Shown here one piece after another: positions 38,947 to 47,845 of a stretch of DNA of 64,000 nucleotides. Each line of letters begins with the position of its first letter. Position 1 is the first letter of the stretch. Under the pieces are notes generated by a model, which did not search any database, was not told the DNA's origin, and saw only the letters and a list, made by a program, of their open reading frames with translations. Source of the DNA: Synechocystis sp. PCC 7338. Its GTDB lineage: Bacteria; Cyanobacteriota; Cyanobacteriia; Cyanobacteriales; Microcystaceae. Both the position numbers and the translations under genes were made by a program. The stretch is taken from positions 1,845,488 through 1,909,487 of the forward strand of contig NZ_CP054306.1 in assembly GCF_018282115.1 (NCBI RefSeq), written 5' to 3'.

Positions 38947-41136
38947 ATGGCCTATCCGTTGTATGTCGCATTTATTTGGCATCAACACCAGCCTTCTTCC
39001 CAGTCCTACGGCATGGTGGGCGCAGGTCATGGCCGCTATCAGTGGCCCTGGGCGCGATTGTACGGTGTGAGGGACTACGGCGGGTTGATCAAACTCTGGG
39101 GAAGATATCCAACCCTACACCAAACAGTAAGTTTAACGCCCTGTTTACTAGCCCAATTGGAGGACTATGCCCAGGGTCGAGCGATTGATCGCCATTTAGC
39201 CCTCACCCTGAGCCCGGCAGAAAAGTTAAGCCCAGAGCAAAAGGTGGAAATTCTGACCACTTTTTTTGAAGCTAATCCCCGCACACAAATCTTCCCCCAG
39301 GAGCGTTATCAGCAGTTATACGAACAACGTCAGAGGCAAGGGCTGAATTGGTGTATATCCCATTGGCAACCCCAGGATTTTAGCGATCTACTGGCCTGGC
39401 ATAACTTGATTTGGTTTGATGCCCTCACCATTGCTGAAGATCAGGAAGTACAGGATTGGTATTTTCGGCAAAAATCCTTCACCCTAGGCGATCGCCAAAG
39501 AATCATTAGTAAACAACGGCAAATTATTCAGGGTATTATCCACCTCCACCGCCAATTACAGAACTCTGGGCAGTTGGAAATTATCACTAGTCCCTACGGC
39601 CACCCGATTTTGCCCCTGTTGGCGGATAGCAATATTGCTCGCACTGTCCAGGCGGCCCTGGCCTTACCGGATCCCCGTTTTTGTTGGTCGGAGGACGGGG
39701 TCAGACAATTGCAACGGGGTAAACAATACTATCGGCGCACCTTTGGACGGGAATCCCGGGGTTTATGGCCACCGGGGTTGGCGGTTAGTCCTGCCATGGT
39801 GCAAACAGTGGCCCAACTGCGTTTTGAGTGGTTATGTGCCGATGAGTCCGCCCTAGCTCAAAGTTTGAGCACCAGTGCGGAACGGGCCGGTTGGCTAAAT
39901 TCCGTCTATCGAGTGCCCACGGAGGACGGGGAGTTGGCCATGGTATTTCGGGACCAACAACTATCAGATTTGATTAGTTTCCACTATGGTCGTTACTCTC
40001 CTTCCCAAGCGGCCCAGGATTTAGTTGAGCGACTTTTGGCCCGTAGACAAACCCAGGAAACTTCCCAACCCAGACTGGTGACCATTGCCTTAGAGGGTGA
40101 TGTTACCTGGAATAGCTATGACCAGAATGGCTTTGCCTTTTTGCATCAGTTCTATCAGCAGTGTGAACATTTGAGCCGCCAAGGGCTACTGCAGTTAGTG
40201 ACTGTGTCTGAATTTATTGACCAGTTTCCTCCCACCAGGGTGTTGGCTGGGCACAATGGCATTCCTATTCCCTTGGTGGGTTCCTGGAATGGGGGCGATT
40301 TCAGTAAATGGATCGGTCAACCAAGCCAGAACCAAGCCTGGGATTACTTGATTGACGCGAGGCAAACCCTAGCAAGTCATCCTGAAGCCACGGAGGAAAA
40401 TAATCCCGAAGCTTGGCAAGCTCTCTACGGGGCCGAAAGCTCCGATTGGTTTGAGGCTTTTGGCCAAGATCATTCCCCAAAAATCCTCAATTCTGAAGCC
40501 CTATTCCGCCAACATCTGATCCGACTCTACCATGCCCTCAATGAAACTTTGCCCGGTTATCTACAGCATCCTTTAATTGATCAAAATAGCGATCGCCCGT
40601 TGGGAGGCCATCTCTATCCCCACTGGGATAATTTAACTAATTTAATTCCTTGGCAGGTAGCCCATAACTTGCCGGTGCAAGGGGGAAAGGAGTTCGTGCA
40701 ACAAATCTACTATGGCCACGATCGCCAACGGTTGATCCTCCGGCTAGACTTCCAGCGACTGTTACCGGAGTTACATCCCGATGAGCTCCATCTGGCCTGG
40801 TATTATCCCTATTTGCCCCATGGCCATGCTCCCCTGGCGATCGCCGCCCTGCCGGATCAAGTACCGCTAAACTATTACTTCCACCACCATTGCCGCATTA
40901 ATCTCCACCATCTCCAAAGTCACCATGAAATTGCCGTGGGCCCCAACCGCTGGCATCCCAACCCCCAACGGCCGCAATTGGTACATCAAGACGAAATTTT
41001 GGTGGTGGTGATCCCCATGACAGCCTTACCCGAAACTAGGCCCGATCGCCTCCATTTGTTGCTTTTACTAGCTGAACAAGGGGAATTTATGGCTAATTTG
41101 TCGGGGGAAAATCTGTTGGAGTGGACCCTATCCTAG
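38947..41136 (+). CDS. Glycoside hydrolase family 57 protein
   Basis: About 729 residues. The GH57 start is clear: YVAFIWHQHQPS with the HxH-type HQHQP, followed later by ILTTFFEANPRTQIFPQERY, YGHPILPLLAD, and the VTIALEGDVTWNSYDQNG block containing a candidate catalytic Glu. Family members hydrolyse or rearrange alpha-glucans such as glycogen. A C-terminal all-beta domain (after about residue 560) follows the catalytic barrel. The frame is open from 38920, but ATG 38947 (MAYPLYVAF) begins at the family core, so it is chosen. Exact substrate specificity cannot be read. It follows the apcE terminator. Confidence 0.9.
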   Translation: MAYPLYVAFIWHQHQPSSQSYGMVGAGHGRYQWPWARLYGVRDYGGLIKLWGRYPTLHQTVSLTPCLLAQLEDYAQGRAIDRHLALTLSPAEKLSPEQKVEILTTFFEANPRTQIFPQERYQQLYEQRQRQGLNWCISHWQPQDFSDLLAWHNLIWFDALTIAEDQEVQDWYFRQKSFTLGDRQRIISKQRQIIQGIIHLHRQLQNSGQLEIITSPYGHPILPLLADSNIARTVQAALALPDPRFCWSEDGVRQLQRGKQYYRRTFGRESRGLWPPGLAVSPAMVQTVAQLRFEWLCADESALAQSLSTSAERAGWLNSVYRVPTEDGELAMVFRDQQLSDLISFHYGRYSPSQAAQDLVERLLARRQTQETSQPRLVTIALEGDVTWNSYDQNGFAFLHQFYQQCEHLSRQGLLQLVTVSEFIDQFPPTRVLAGHNGIPIPLVGSWNGGDFSKWIGQPSQNQAWDYLIDARQTLASHPEATEENNPEAWQALYGAESSDWFEAFGQDHSPKILNSEALFRQHLIRLYHALNETLPGYLQHPLIDQNSDRPLGGHLYPHWDNLTNLIPWQVAHNLPVQGGKEFVQQIYYGHDRQRLILRLDFQRLLPELHPDELHLAWYYPYLPHGHAPLAIAALPDQVPLNYYFHHHCRINLHHLQSHHEIAVGPNRWHPNPQRPQLVHQDEILVVVIPMTALPETRPDRLHLLLLLAEQGEFMANLSGENLLEWTLS

Positions 41137-41141
41137 CCCCC

Positions 41142-42344
41142 CTAAACCACTGTGTTTCTTTTCCGTGCTTCCTTGTAGGAAGGCCCCACACTACGCAGTC
41201 CGGTTTTAATCAGTTGTTGTTCTAACAGAGCGAAAAATCTGCGGCGATCGCCACCCCGCACCACCGCCTGATTGTGAGCCTCCGCTAGGGCCACGGGATA
41301 GCCAAAACCCTTTTCTATCTGACTGAGCACAATGGCCAGAGACTGATTGAGCAACTCTGAATCTTCCAGCAGCCAAGTGGGAAATTCCACCCTGGCCACC
41401 TCCGATCCTCCATGGATGTAACAAAAACAAACTCGCTGTGCCGGAGCATAGGCTTCTAGAATGCGGGCATTACTGCTCCAGATGGGGCCCCGTTCCCCCG
41501 GAGCGAGAAACTCTTGCCACAAACTGCTATCCCGCAGAGGATCAAAAATCTGACAGGGGGTTTTCCGTTCCTCTGCCTGACAGCCTTCACAATGGCTGAC
41601 ACAATTGGGGCTTTCGTGGGGGCAAGCTTGGAGCCGTAAAAGGTTAATCGACTCCACACTCCTGGGGGCACTAATGTAACTCACTAGGGGAATGCGAGCT
41701 TGGCGCAACGTTTCCCAGGCGGCCAAAATGGGGTCAAGGATTTGATTTCTGGCTTCCTGGGGTAAACTTTCCAAAAACCAGTAAATTAGGGAGCCGTCCA
41801 CCATGGCCAGGTTGGGATCGCTGTGGGGCCCTGGGGGACTGACCCAACGACAAGCTAGGGCTGCTAACCGTTCTGCTTCCAACACTGTGCGGCGGTGCCC
41901 CAACCATTCCTCGGTGCGAATGCCCCAACGGCGGGAGGCATATAAATCCTCAGGGCGAAAATACACTTCCGGCACACTGTCCAGTAGGGGATGCAAATTT
42001 TGCCCGTAGTGGAGCATTACCCGGCCAATATTGAGTAGATAACAGTAGGCAATTTCATGGTGGGAAGGGGCAATCTGGGAGCCATCCGTGGCAAAAACAC
42101 TGTGATTTACCTGTGCCTCCCCAATGACGACCCTCGTATCCAACGGCTCCAAAGGCCTGGCCACCGCAAAAAAGAGGCGATCGCCCCATTCCGTTAATGT
42201 GTTGAGTAAATGGGGCTGGTGCTGTTGGGCTTGGAAAAATAACTCCTTAGCCCTTTCCAGGCGTTGATAGCCGGCGGTGGCTTCCTGGCGGAAATGTTGC
42301 CCCAGGGCTGGCATTTGACCAGCTAATTTGGTGAGGTCAAGCAT
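41142..42344 (-). CDS. NurA-domain DNA repair nuclease-like protein
   Basis: The 400-residue protein carries FATDGSQIAPSHHE near residue 85, the first acidic motif of NurA 5'-3' nucleases, and a second site VDGSLIYWFLES. It contains an unusual cysteine cluster (CPHESPNCVSHCEGCQAEERKTPC), possibly a metal site, before the C-terminal part. In archaea NurA pairs with the HerA ATPase in end resection; no HerA is seen here, and cyanobacteria carry stand-alone NurA proteins. It converges on the GH57 gene with a five-base gap. The nuclease role is inferred. Confidence 0.8.
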   Translation of the reverse strand: MLDLTKLAGQMPALGQHFRQEATAGYQRLERAKELFFQAQQHQPHLLNTLTEWGDRLFFAVARPLEPLDTRVVIGEAQVNHSVFATDGSQIAPSHHEIAYCYLLNIGRVMLHYGQNLHPLLDSVPEVYFRPEDLYASRRWGIRTEEWLGHRRTVLEAERLAALACRWVSPPGPHSDPNLAMVDGSLIYWFLESLPQEARNQILDPILAAWETLRQARIPLVSYISAPRSVESINLLRLQACPHESPNCVSHCEGCQAEERKTPCQIFDPLRDSSLWQEFLAPGERGPIWSSNARILEAYAPAQRVCFCYIHGGSEVARVEFPTWLLEDSELLNQSLAIVLSQIEKGFGYPVALAEAHNQAVVRGGDRRRFFALLEQQLIKTGLRSVGPSYKEARKRNTVV

Positions 42345-42366
42345 GAAGGGGAGGCAAAATTAAGGG

Positions 42367-42879
42367 CTAGTAGAAGAAAATCGCCCCGGTGGGTTGCAGA
42401 TTAATGGAACGGTGGCCGTAAAATCGTTCTTCTATGTTGACATCCCCCTTCGTCACCGTAATCACCGCCATATTATCCTCCCCGACCATTTGGGTGCGGG
42501 CATCGACGGGAACAGTAAATTCAAGCACAAAAGACTGTTCTGGAGTGCTGGGGGTGGCATTGTCTGGATAGACCATGATGTAAGCATTATTGCCAAAATT
42601 TTCTAGCATGGCCGATTCTCCGGGGGCGACCACCGTGGGGGGAAACGATTCTAGATTAGTGATGTCGTAGTCTAGCGCCAAATCCGTTTCATTCACGAGC
42701 TTAACCTTGACTGGTCTTTTGGGATCAAATCTGCCAATGGGTTGCCAAAAACCGGGCTGATAGGTGGTGGCAGGGGGATCCTGCGCTTGAACTCTAGCAG
42801 TGTAAGCGGTTGGAGTCAGACCAACAAAAGCCATTGCCAGTAAAGTCAGGGAGGTGGTTAGGGGACGACTATTAAACAT
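42367..42879 (-). CDS. Hypothetical secreted protein
   Basis: About 170 residues from ATG 42879, which has GAGGA nine bases upstream; an earlier ATG at 42921 lacks one. A signal peptide (SLTLLAMAFVGLTP, cleavage near VQAQ) leads into a beta-sandwich-like region with VKVKLVNETDLALDYDI and VVAPGESAMLENFG. It resembles small periplasmic Ig-like domains but I cannot name it. It is divergent from the oxidoreductase gene and lies 22 bases from nurA on the same strand, so may head that transcript. Confidence 0.72.
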   Translation of the reverse strand: MFNSRPLTTSLTLLAMAFVGLTPTAYTARVQAQDPPATTYQPGFWQPIGRFDPKRPVKVKLVNETDLALDYDITNLESFPPTVVAPGESAMLENFGNNAYIMVYPDNATPSTPEQSFVLEFTVPVDARTQMVGEDNMAVITVTKGDVNIEERFYGHRSINLQPTGAIFFY

Positions 42880-43130
42880 AGGGCAATTCCTCGAGCAAGT
42901 TTGGTGAAGTTTTTTGATCAAATCACCAAAATCATTGCAAGCACAACCATTGGGGTCACTTTTAGCCCCGGTCTAGAAAATTGGCAACAATCTCCGATGA
43001 TCTGGTTTTTGCCCAGGGAAAGAAGACAAACACGGCCTGTGCTAGTATCTAAGGCATGAATTTTCGTGAAGTTAATTATAACAGTCAGTATTTTGCGGCT
43101 GGCTAGGTGTTTAGGAGTGGCAACAGCATC

Positions 43131-44201
43131 ATGACGAGCCATCAGCTCAACGGGCAACGGAGTTACCTTCAGCCGATCCGCATCGGGGTGATTGGGGTGG
43201 GCAATATGGGACAGCACCATACCAGGGTTCTTAGCCTGATGAAGGATGTGGAGTTTGTGGGCATTGCCGATGTCAATGTGGAGCGAGGCCTAGACACCGC
43301 CAGCAAGTATCGGGTGCATTTTTTTGAAGATTACCAAGAGATGTTGCCCCATGTGGATGCGGTTTGTGTGGCGGTTCCCACCAGGCTCCATCACGATGTG
43401 GGTATGAACTGTTTGCAGAATAATGTTCATACTCTGATCGAAAAGCCCATTGCCGCTAGCATTGCCGAAGCAGAATCCTTGGTCAATGCCGCCGCCGATG
43501 CCAATTGCATTCTCCAAGTGGGGCACATTGAGCGCTTCAACCCCGCCTTTTTGGAACTGACCAAAATTCTCAAAACCGAAGAGTTATTGGCGATCGAGGC
43601 CCATCGCATGAGTCCCTATTCTCAGCGGGCCAACGATGTCTCCGTAGTGTTGGATTTGATGATCCATGACATTGACCTGTTGCTGGAATTGGTGGGTTCG
43701 GAAGTGGTTAAACTGTCCGCAAGTGGTAGTCGGGCTTCTGGCTCAGGCTATTTGGATTATGTCACCGCGACGTTGGGCTTTTCCTCCGGCATTGTGGCCA
43801 CCCTCACCGCCAGCAAGGTTACCCACCGCAAAATTCGTTCGATCGCCGCCCACTGTAAAAATTCCCTCACCGAAGCGGATTTTCTCAATAACGAAATTCT
43901 TATCCATCGCCAAACCACCGCCGATTGGAGTGCGGACTATGGTCAGGTGTTGTATCGCCAGGATGGATTAATTGAGAAAGTTTACACCAGCAACATTGAA
44001 CCCCTCCACGCTGAATTGGAACACTTTATCCATTGTGTGCGGGGAGGAGACCAACCCTCTGTAGGAGGAGAACAGGCCCTCAAAGCGTTGAAATTGGCCA
44101 GTTTAATTGAAGAAATGGCCTTGGACAGCACTGGCTGGAATGCCTTGGAAGCGGCTTCGGAGTATCAAGATGCCACCTTAGCCCTGAGTGCCGGTATTTA
44201 A
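43131..44201 (+). CDS. Gfo/Idh/MocA-family NAD(P)-dependent oxidoreductase
   Basis: About 356 residues. The Rossmann motif RIGVIGVGNMGQHHTRVL is followed by VCVAVPTRLHHDV and the catalytic-lysine motif HTLIEKPIA, then CILQVGHIERFNPAF typical of sugar-nucleotide dehydrogenases of the WlbA/UDP-GlcNAc-3-dehydrogenase type. The downstream half is the alpha/beta substrate domain. ATG 43131 is chosen; a preceding ATG at 43107 has no added similarity. Substrate unproven; a nucleotide sugar is likely. Confidence 0.88.
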   Translation: MTSHQLNGQRSYLQPIRIGVIGVGNMGQHHTRVLSLMKDVEFVGIADVNVERGLDTASKYRVHFFEDYQEMLPHVDAVCVAVPTRLHHDVGMNCLQNNVHTLIEKPIAASIAEAESLVNAAADANCILQVGHIERFNPAFLELTKILKTEELLAIEAHRMSPYSQRANDVSVVLDLMIHDIDLLLELVGSEVVKLSASGSRASGSGYLDYVTATLGFSSGIVATLTASKVTHRKIRSIAAHCKNSLTEADFLNNEILIHRQTTADWSADYGQVLYRQDGLIEKVYTSNIEPLHAELEHFIHCVRGGDQPSVGGEQALKALKLASLIEEMALDSTGWNALEAASEYQDATLALSAGI

Positions 44202-44305
44202 CCCAAGTTAAGCAAAAGTTCCTTGGCACTACTATTTTTTTCAGGGGCAATATTTCATCAGCCAGGGACAGACCTGTGGGTGTTGGGTTTAGTACTTAGT
44301 CCAAT

Positions 44306-44445
44306 CTACTGCAACGGAGAGTGTACTAGCCTGGAAGCAATCTCATCGGCGATCGCTTCCACATCGTAAGCCTCATCGTTGGAAAACACCACAATCGAAA
44401 GGCTAGGTGTTTTGTAATGGCGGTAGTAAGTGCGAGAGTGGTCTA
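44306..44445 (-). pseudogene. C-terminal remnant of a gene cut by the adjacent IS element
   Basis: On the minus strand an open frame begins at the IS edge and runs 46 codons to TAG at 44306-44308, reading DHSRTYYRHYKTPSLSIVVF, then SNDEAYDVEAIADEIASRLVHS. It is protein-like with no start of its own. On the other side of the element, a short start-like ATGGGAGGGACTGAACAG on the same strand (encoding MGGTEQ) ends exactly at the other IS edge and could be the original N-terminus of a small protein of about 50 residues. Function unknown. The junctions show no matching target duplication. Confidence 0.5.
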
Positions 44446-44457
44446 AATTTTGTGTAA
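44446..44457 (+). repeat. Terminal inverted repeat, left
   Basis: AATTTTGTGTAA, matching the reverse complement of 45634-45645. Confidence 0.75.
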
Positions 44458-44466
44458 AGAGGAAAA

Positions 44467-45598
44467 TTAAAGAGAAAAGGGTTCAGGAAAAAGAATAGCA
44501 AAATGGAAAGCAGCAGCTCGCCAATCTCGGATAGGGCGTTGCCATTTTTTAGTGAAGTTCCTCATGGCTAAATGTAATAGCGTAAAAACAGAATCTTCGT
44601 CGGGAAAAACGGCTTTGGTTTTAATTGCTTTACGTACAGAAGGGTTCATGGACTCAATAACATTGGTGGTATAGATTACCCGTCGAATTTCCATGGGATA
44701 GTCAAAAATGGGAATGACATGCTCCCAATGACGTAGCCAGATTTGAGTGATAGCGGGGTAAAGTTTATCCCATTTCTGGGAAAAAGCATCCAGAGCCGCT
44801 TCAAATCTGTCGCCACTGCCTTGGGGTCTTTCCAGGGGACAGAGTTAAGGCAATTACGCATCAAATGGACAATACATAGTTGGTTGGACTTAGGTTTGGG
44901 GATAAACTGCCTCAATCGCCTCAGGGAAGCTCCTTAAGCCATCACAACAGGCAATTAGAATATCCTTTAGCTCCCGATTCTTGAGCTCTGTCAGGATTCG
45001 TAACCAAAATTTGGCTCCCTCGGCTTCTGCTTCCCCAATCCATAGTCCTAGTAGCTGTTTGTCTCCCTCCCGGTTAATACCCAACGCTGCATACACTGCC
45101 CGTTTGCTCACTCGACCTGAGACTTTGATGTTTACATACAGTGCATCTAGGTAAACAATGGCATACACCTCCTCTAATGGACGAGATTGCCAGGCTTTAA
45201 CTTCCTCCGTTACTGAATCTGTCACTTCGCTAATCAAGCTGGCTGACACCTTTGCCTCATACAATTCCTCCAGTTCGGCACTTATGTCCCGAGTACTCAT
45301 ACCCCTGGCATACAACCCCAGAATTTTTTCGTCCGTTGATGTTTGGGCACTAACACTGGCTCAAAGCTACTCTCCCTGTCTCGAGGGATTGCTATTTCCA
45401 TTTCACCCTGGTTTGATTGAACTGTTTTCCTTGAATAACCGTTCCGACTATTGCCCTTTTCTTCTTCTTTCTGGTTATTCAGTTGTTTTAGTAGTCTAGT
45501 CCTGACTCTCCCAGAATTTCTTCGGGGGTTTTATGCTCTTCTAGCAACTCATCTAGTAACATATCGACGCGATTCGGTTCTTGTTTTTTACGTACCAT
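44467..45598 (-). pseudogene. IS256-family transposase, multiply frameshifted
   Basis: ATG 45598 begins MVRKKQEPNRVDMLLDELLE, reaching a stop after GESGLDY. Later pieces in other frames read [15 protein letters not shown] and [20 protein letters not shown], then [20 protein letters not shown], with the first catalytic aspartate in [13 protein letters not shown] and the second in [16 protein letters not shown]. After two more frame changes come NWSHHFP-like text and the final TTNVIESMNPSVRKAIKTK, the conserved IS256 C-terminal motif with the catalytic Glu. At least three frameshifts and a deletion between GLLKQL and GNSRNG make it inactive. Confidence 0.85.
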
Positions 45599-45633
45599 TG
45601 GGGTCTCCTTTTTTTGATTGGATTTTACTCCCC

Positions 45634-45645
45634 TTACACAAAATT
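45634..45645 (-). repeat. Terminal inverted repeat, right
   Basis: TTACACAAAATT on the plus strand, the exact complement of the left repeat at 44446-44457. Confidence 0.75.
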
Positions 45646-45716
45646 CTGTTCAGTCCCTCCCATTAACTGATGGTGCTTTCCTGATTTACATAATACATAA
45701 GATGATTCTTTCACAA

Positions 45717-47630
45717 CTACTTTTGCTTAAGAATCAATAGGGTGACATCATCCTCTTGGGGTTGATCGCCCAAAAAATGCTTCAGATCGGCGATCGCCTG
45801 GTGGCGGATTTCCTCCGGGGTCTGGTGTCGGTGCAGGGAAAGTACTGTTTGCAACCGCTCTATGCCGTAAAATTCCCTCTTACTATTCATTGCTTCGGTG
45901 ATGCCATCGGTGTAGAGCACAGCCAAATCACCACTGTTTAAGCTAATTTCCCGCTCTGTCACAAAGGCACTAATATCCTGTTCCAAACCCAAGGGAAAGC
46001 CCAATTCAAAAGTGTCAATCTGTTCTGTTTCCCCGGTACTGCGGATAATTAACACCTCCTCATGTTGTCCACTCAGACGGATTAGCCCCGCTTCATATTG
46101 CAACAAACTTAAGGTCATATTTTTAGAAGACCCCATGCGTCTGGTGTTTTCGTAGATGGTGCGGTTCATGACGCTCAACAGTTTGACCGGATCTGTCACT
46201 CCATGTTCTAACAAAGTCCGCAGGGCAGTTTGGGCCATAATCATCACCAAACTACTTTCCAAATCGTGGCCGGTAACGTCGCCAATGCTAATTCTGACTT
46301 GGCCATTGGTTTGCAACACATCGTAATAATCTCCCCCCACTTCCGTAGCTGATTCCATAAAACCGGCAATTTCTAGCCCGGCCACTGCTGCCAATTCCTG
46401 TTCTGAGGGCATTAACATCTGTTGCAATTGTCGGGTGATGTCAATTTCCGCCTCTAACCGTAAATTTTCGTCCTTTAATTTCTCTGTCAGGCGACAGAGG
46501 GCATCGGCCACCGTGTTAAAGGCGTGGACCACTTCCGCCATTTCATCCTGGGTTTGTAATTCCACCGCTTTAGTTTGACTGCCCGCCACCATTTTTTCCG
46601 CCGCACTGCTCAAACTAGCAATGGTAACCATGACGCTGGCATAGAATCCCCAAAATAAATAGGCGGCGATCGCCAGGGTCGCCAAGACAAAGGTGCTGAG
46701 GAGCCATTGCCGTTGCTGGAACCGTTGAATACGCTCGGAAAGTAGTTGGTCTAATTCCGGGCTGAGCATCCGCCAAAAATGTAAACTGTTCAATAAACTC
46801 CATTGGCTCTGCTGGCTTAAAGCGGGGTCATCGAGCTTGATTTGTCCTGCAATTACCCTAGTTAAACTTTGCTCCAATGCTTCTAGGGCTTTGGCCAGAC
46901 CATGGAGACCATTACTCACCCTTGGTTGTAGTTGTTGGTTGGCATTGTGGGTGAAGGCCACCCCGAGGTGCTTGATTAAACTTTCCCTGAGCTGGGTCAA
47001 CTGAGCTTTAATTACTAGTAATTGGGACTCCTCTGTGGGGGAAAGGCCGGAGCCGGAGTGGGAAGCAATGATGGTACCTAGTTGAGCCAGATCCGTTTGC
47101 AGTTGGGGTAATTTGAGCAACAGGGCTTCCATCAGGTAATAACTATCCAAATCCGGATCGAGGATCAGGTTGGATTGGTCTCCCACTTTGGTGCGTAGCA
47201 CGGCGATCGCCTGGAGAATCTGTTCTGGGTTTATTTCCTGGGCCTCTGCGATGGTTAATAAAGCCTGTGCTAGGACACCATAGTCCGTTGCTGTGCCCAA
47301 CTTTTTGCCCCAACGGTTTTGGGCCTGGGCCAACTGCTCAGCGGGGAACTGCCAATGGCTTGACTCCAGAGGAGTGAGGGGTTCTGTCAGCACTGTTTGT
47401 TGCAATTGGTGCAGAGGACGAAGGTAAGCCAAGCCCTGTTGCTCCAGTTGGGCAAACTGAATTTGACCCTGAATTTCGGAAAGTAGCAGGAAAATAGCTA
47501 AACCCAAGGGAAGCAAAAAGCAAACACTAATCAGGGCAAACTTTTGGGGATAATGTAAGCGATTAATCAAGCCCACCGCTGGCTTGAGCAGTCTTTGGTC
47601 CACAGTTACCAGCTCCATAGTTTTTTCCAT
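45717..47630 (-). CDS. Membrane HAMP-SpoIIE protein phosphatase (RsbU-like)
   Basis: About 637 residues. An N-terminal membrane helix (FALISVCFLLPLGLAIFLLL) precedes a roughly 250-residue periplasmic domain and a second helix (LSTFVLATLAIAAYLFWGFY), then a HAMP linker, a short coiled coil (ENLRLEAEIDITRQLQQMLMP) and a PP2C-type SpoIIE domain. Metal-binding aspartates are in EVGGDYYDVL, SIGDVTGHDLESSL and LAVLYTDGITEAM. Such proteins dephosphorylate anti-sigma antagonists in partner-switching pathways. No partner gene lies beside it. ATG 47630 is chosen; a TTG at 47654 is also possible. Confidence 0.88.
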   Translation of the reverse strand: MEKTMELVTVDQRLLKPAVGLINRLHYPQKFALISVCFLLPLGLAIFLLLSEIQGQIQFAQLEQQGLAYLRPLHQLQQTVLTEPLTPLESSHWQFPAEQLAQAQNRWGKKLGTATDYGVLAQALLTIAEAQEINPEQILQAIAVLRTKVGDQSNLILDPDLDSYYLMEALLLKLPQLQTDLAQLGTIIASHSGSGLSPTEESQLLVIKAQLTQLRESLIKHLGVAFTHNANQQLQPRVSNGLHGLAKALEALEQSLTRVIAGQIKLDDPALSQQSQWSLLNSLHFWRMLSPELDQLLSERIQRFQQRQWLLSTFVLATLAIAAYLFWGFYASVMVTIASLSSAAEKMVAGSQTKAVELQTQDEMAEVVHAFNTVADALCRLTEKLKDENLRLEAEIDITRQLQQMLMPSEQELAAVAGLEIAGFMESATEVGGDYYDVLQTNGQVRISIGDVTGHDLESSLVMIMAQTALRTLLEHGVTDPVKLLSVMNRTIYENTRRMGSSKNMTLSLLQYEAGLIRLSGQHEEVLIIRSTGETEQIDTFELGFPLGLEQDISAFVTEREISLNSGDLAVLYTDGITEAMNSKREFYGIERLQTVLSLHRHQTPEEIRHQAIADLKHFLGDQPQEDDVTLLILKQK

Positions 47631-47845
47631 CACTGCAAGAAAACTCTTTTTCAAGACTACCCAGGAGCAACTCTAGCCACAGCAGGGTCTTTCCGCTCCC
47701 AACGCTAGCATAATCCTGGAGCCATCATTATCCAGGAAAAGCTATGGCCAAACCTCGTTTACGCCAATTCTTTGTCACTGCTTTACCACTGTTATGATCA
47801 AATTTCAAAGTCAAGCATTGTCTTGGAGTTTTTCCCTTTTTGCCC

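Larger units (their letters stand above)
44446..45645 (-). mobile_element. Decayed IS256-family (Mutator-like) insertion element
   Basis: About 1200 bases bounded by the inverted repeat AATTTTGTGTAA at 44446-44457 and its complement at 45634-45645; similarity extends imperfectly inwards. The interior encodes a transposase of the IS256 family in pieces. Length and repeat layout fit that family. No eight- or nine-base target duplication is seen next to the repeats, so a flank may have been lost or altered. Confidence 0.8.
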
